Shown piece by piece: positions 28,018 through 29,318 of a stretch of DNA of 29,318 bases. Each line of letters starts with the position of its first letter. Position 1 is the first letter of the stretch. Both the position numbers and the translations under genes were made by a program. Location: NCBI RefSeq assembly GCF_037102585.1, contig NW_027043823.1:1-29318 (forward strand), written 5' to 3'. Origin of the DNA: Saccharomycopsis crataegensis (lineage: Eukaryota > Ascomycota > Saccharomycetes > Ascoideales > Saccharomycopsidaceae). Below the pieces are notes generated by a model. That model had not been told where the DNA came from. It did no database searches and saw only the letters and a program-made list of their open reading frames with translations.

Positions 28018-29318
28018 GGTTATGAGTTCAAATGCTCTCACTTCGTTCGCTGCTGATGAGAAGTTGAAGGGTTCCGGGAACTTTTATGATTGGTTTACTT
28101 TGATCAGTGTTAAGATGAAGATGAAAGGTCTTGGTTTACATGCTTACTTGATCAATGGGGAAACCGGAACCGACGGGCTGGAAACTGCTAATGAAGTTGC
28201 CCAATTGATTGCTACTATGGATGAGATTATTTCAACAGCCATTTTCAACAGCATCTCAGGCGCTGCTTTGACTAAGGCTTCCGAATTTGATGGTACTGGT
28301 AGAAACTTGTTTATGTTTCTCAAGGATGCTTATGGTACATTGACTGTTACAAATGCTGTTGGTATTATCTCAGATTTAATTGACGCTAAGTGGTTGAAAT
28401 CTAGCAACGGAAACGTTGAGAATTTCATTGATGCCTTCAATCATTTCAAGAATACTGTTGGCAAATTAGACGGAAACACTGTGTTGTGTGCGTTGTTTTT
28501 GAGCTTGGGTCAGAAAGCCGGGTTTAATGCAACTCTTTCCAGGGAAGTCATGACTGCGTATGAGTCTAGAAATGGCAGGACTATTGGAAATGTTGATATT
28601 GGGCTTGTCCAAGATTTGACAAGAGAAATCATTGGAGATAAATCGATTGGTTCCACCAGTGTTGAGGGTTTGGAACCTGTGTTTGCTTTTAAGAAACAGT
28701 ACAAGTGCTTCAATTGTGGAAAACCCGGTCATTTGAAGAAGGATTGCAAGGCTCCTAGAAAGGAGAGAATGGGTGGTGATCTGAAGAATCCATCACCATC
28801 TTGGTATGCATTTATGGGAATGCATGGTAGGGCCTCCAGAGTGTACTTTGACTCTGGTGCCTCGCAACATATTTTGAATGACAGAAAGATGTTTAAAACC
28901 ATTGGTCCTTTTTCTGGTGAGATCTCAGGTATTGATGGTAGTTCTCTCGAGGTTCAAGGTATCGGGTCTGCGGTGTTTAAGTTACGTGATAACACCAGTA
29001 TCGAAATCAAGGATGCTTATTATGTTCCAGGGTCAAAGGCCAATTTGATTTCTGTTTCCAAGGCTACTCTGAATGGTGCAAGATTATTATTTGAAGGAAA
29101 AAAGGTGAAAATGTACCCTGAAAAGAAAGTGGTTGCTGTTAAAGATCCAGTTATGAGTGATCTTTATGCTTTGCACACCAGTGTCGATGGTGTGGCATTT
29201 AACAGTGTTGATAAGAGCGGGTTGTGGCACCAGAGATTAGGCCATCCCAGTATGAATATTATGAACAAGTTCAATCTGATGTTTCATTTGGTGAAAGGTA
29301 AACTTTACAGTGAAGATT
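27983..29318 (+). CDS. Copia Gag-Pol polyprotein, first 445 codons (continues past the window)
   Basis: I translated this frame from ATG 27983 in the LTR and met no stop before the edge. Gag (MSFVTRVTKLQQVMSSNAL, then a helical region with NFYDWFTL) is about 1-235. A zinc knuckle CFNCGKPGHLKKDC lies at 242-255. The protease has FDSGASQH with its catalytic Asp at 290. The pre-integrase motif WHQRLGHP has His at 416 and 421. Fused Gag-Pol in one frame is usual for Ty5 and Tca5. The product is processed by its own protease inside virus-like particles. Integrase, reverse transcriptase and RNase H should follow outside the window. Confidence 0.9.
   Translation, partial: MSFVTRVTKLQQVMSSNALTSFAADEKLKGSGNFYDWFTLISVKMKMKGLGLHAYLINGETGTDGLETANEVAQLIATMDEIISTAIFNSISGAALTKASEFDGTGRNLFMFLKDAYGTLTVTNAVGIISDLIDAKWLKSSNGNVENFIDAFNHFKNTVGKLDGNTVLCALFLSLGQKAGFNATLSREVMTAYESRNGRTIGNVDIGLVQDLTREIIGDKSIGSTSVEGLEPVFAFKKQYKCFNCGKPGHLKKDCKAPRKERMGGDLKNPSPSWYAFMGMHGRASRVYFDSGASQHILNDRKMFKTIGPFSGEISGIDGSSLEVQGIGSAVFKLRDNTSIEIKDAYYVPGSKANLISVSKATLNGARLLFEGKKVKMYPEKKVVAVKDPVMSDLYALHTSVDGVAFNSVDKSGLWHQRLGHPSMNIMNKFNLMFHLVKGKLYSED
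28018..28026 (+). promoter_or_regulatory. Copia primer binding site, half-tRNA type
   Basis: GGTTATGAG abuts the LTR and is complementary to CTCATAACC in the anticodon loop of initiator tRNA-Met, as in Ty5, Tca5 and Drosophila copia, which prime from an internally cut tRNA. The codon ATG within it is in frame with gag. Confidence 0.7.

Larger units (their letters stand above)
27681..29318 (+). mobile_element. Younger Ty1/copia (Ty5/Tca5-like) element, right part beyond the window
   Basis: A 5' LTR, a half-tRNA type primer site and an uninterrupted gag-pol frame run to the edge. As far as it can be seen it looks whole. It sits inside the gag of the older copia element. LTR 1 at 25524 is the same family and almost the same sequence, so the family has been active recently. 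Confidence 0.88.

Overview
The window looks like a retrotransposon graveyard and landing zone around a small tRNA cluster in an ascomycete (budding) yeast. The basis is three eukaryotic tRNA genes, one with a canonical anticodon-loop intron, together with LINEs that resemble the L1/Zorro-type elements of Candida and Yarrowia, a Ty3-like element and Ty5/Tca5-like copia elements. I see no ordinary host protein gene. Species and genetic code (standard versus CTG-Ser) cannot be settled from this sequence.

Layout, left to right. 1-176 is the tip of a 5'-truncated LINE (A, minus). 181-3262 is a second truncated copy (B, minus) that landed exactly at the 5' junction of A, with a 5-bp target duplication. 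3268-3310 is the end of a solo LTR of a family called LTR-X here. Then come tRNA-Gly(GCC), a 713-bp stretch without a gene, tRNA-Phe(GAA) and tRNA-Glu(TTC). A Ty3/gypsy element (minus, 4306-16275) sits 12 nt upstream of tRNA-Glu with identical LTRs and a CGTTT duplication. Its 3' LTR is split by a full-length LINE (E, plus, 4357-11341). Beyond the gypsy element lies a full-length LINE of another family (C, plus, 16278-22392), whose 5' end was next to tRNA-Glu before the gypsy element landed there. A complete copy of LTR-X (22515-22680) and a third plus-strand LINE (D, 22681-25523) follow. LINE D is cut by a cluster of copia material: an LTR, an inverted reverse-transcriptase fragment, an older copia element starting at 26862, and a younger copia element (27681 to the window edge) inserted in the gag of the older one.

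Relative order of events: LINE A after LTR-X, LINE B after A; LINE C before gypsy, gypsy before LINE E; LINE D before the copia LTR; older copia before younger copia. Intact reading frames and identical LTRs suggest the gypsy element, LINE E and the youngest copia element are recent.

The most interesting signal is in the copia LTRs: a tandem array of 19-bp units, each holding a perfect heat-shock element (GAA..TTC..GAA), ending 13 bp upstream of a TATA box. Unit number differs between the two LTR copies (5 versus 6). This predicts a yeast retrotransposon under direct Hsf1 control. Other points are a tRNA-like A-box/B-box insertion inside an LTR, hairpins in LINE UTRs, and three different ORF1/ORF2 junction geometries in related LINEs.
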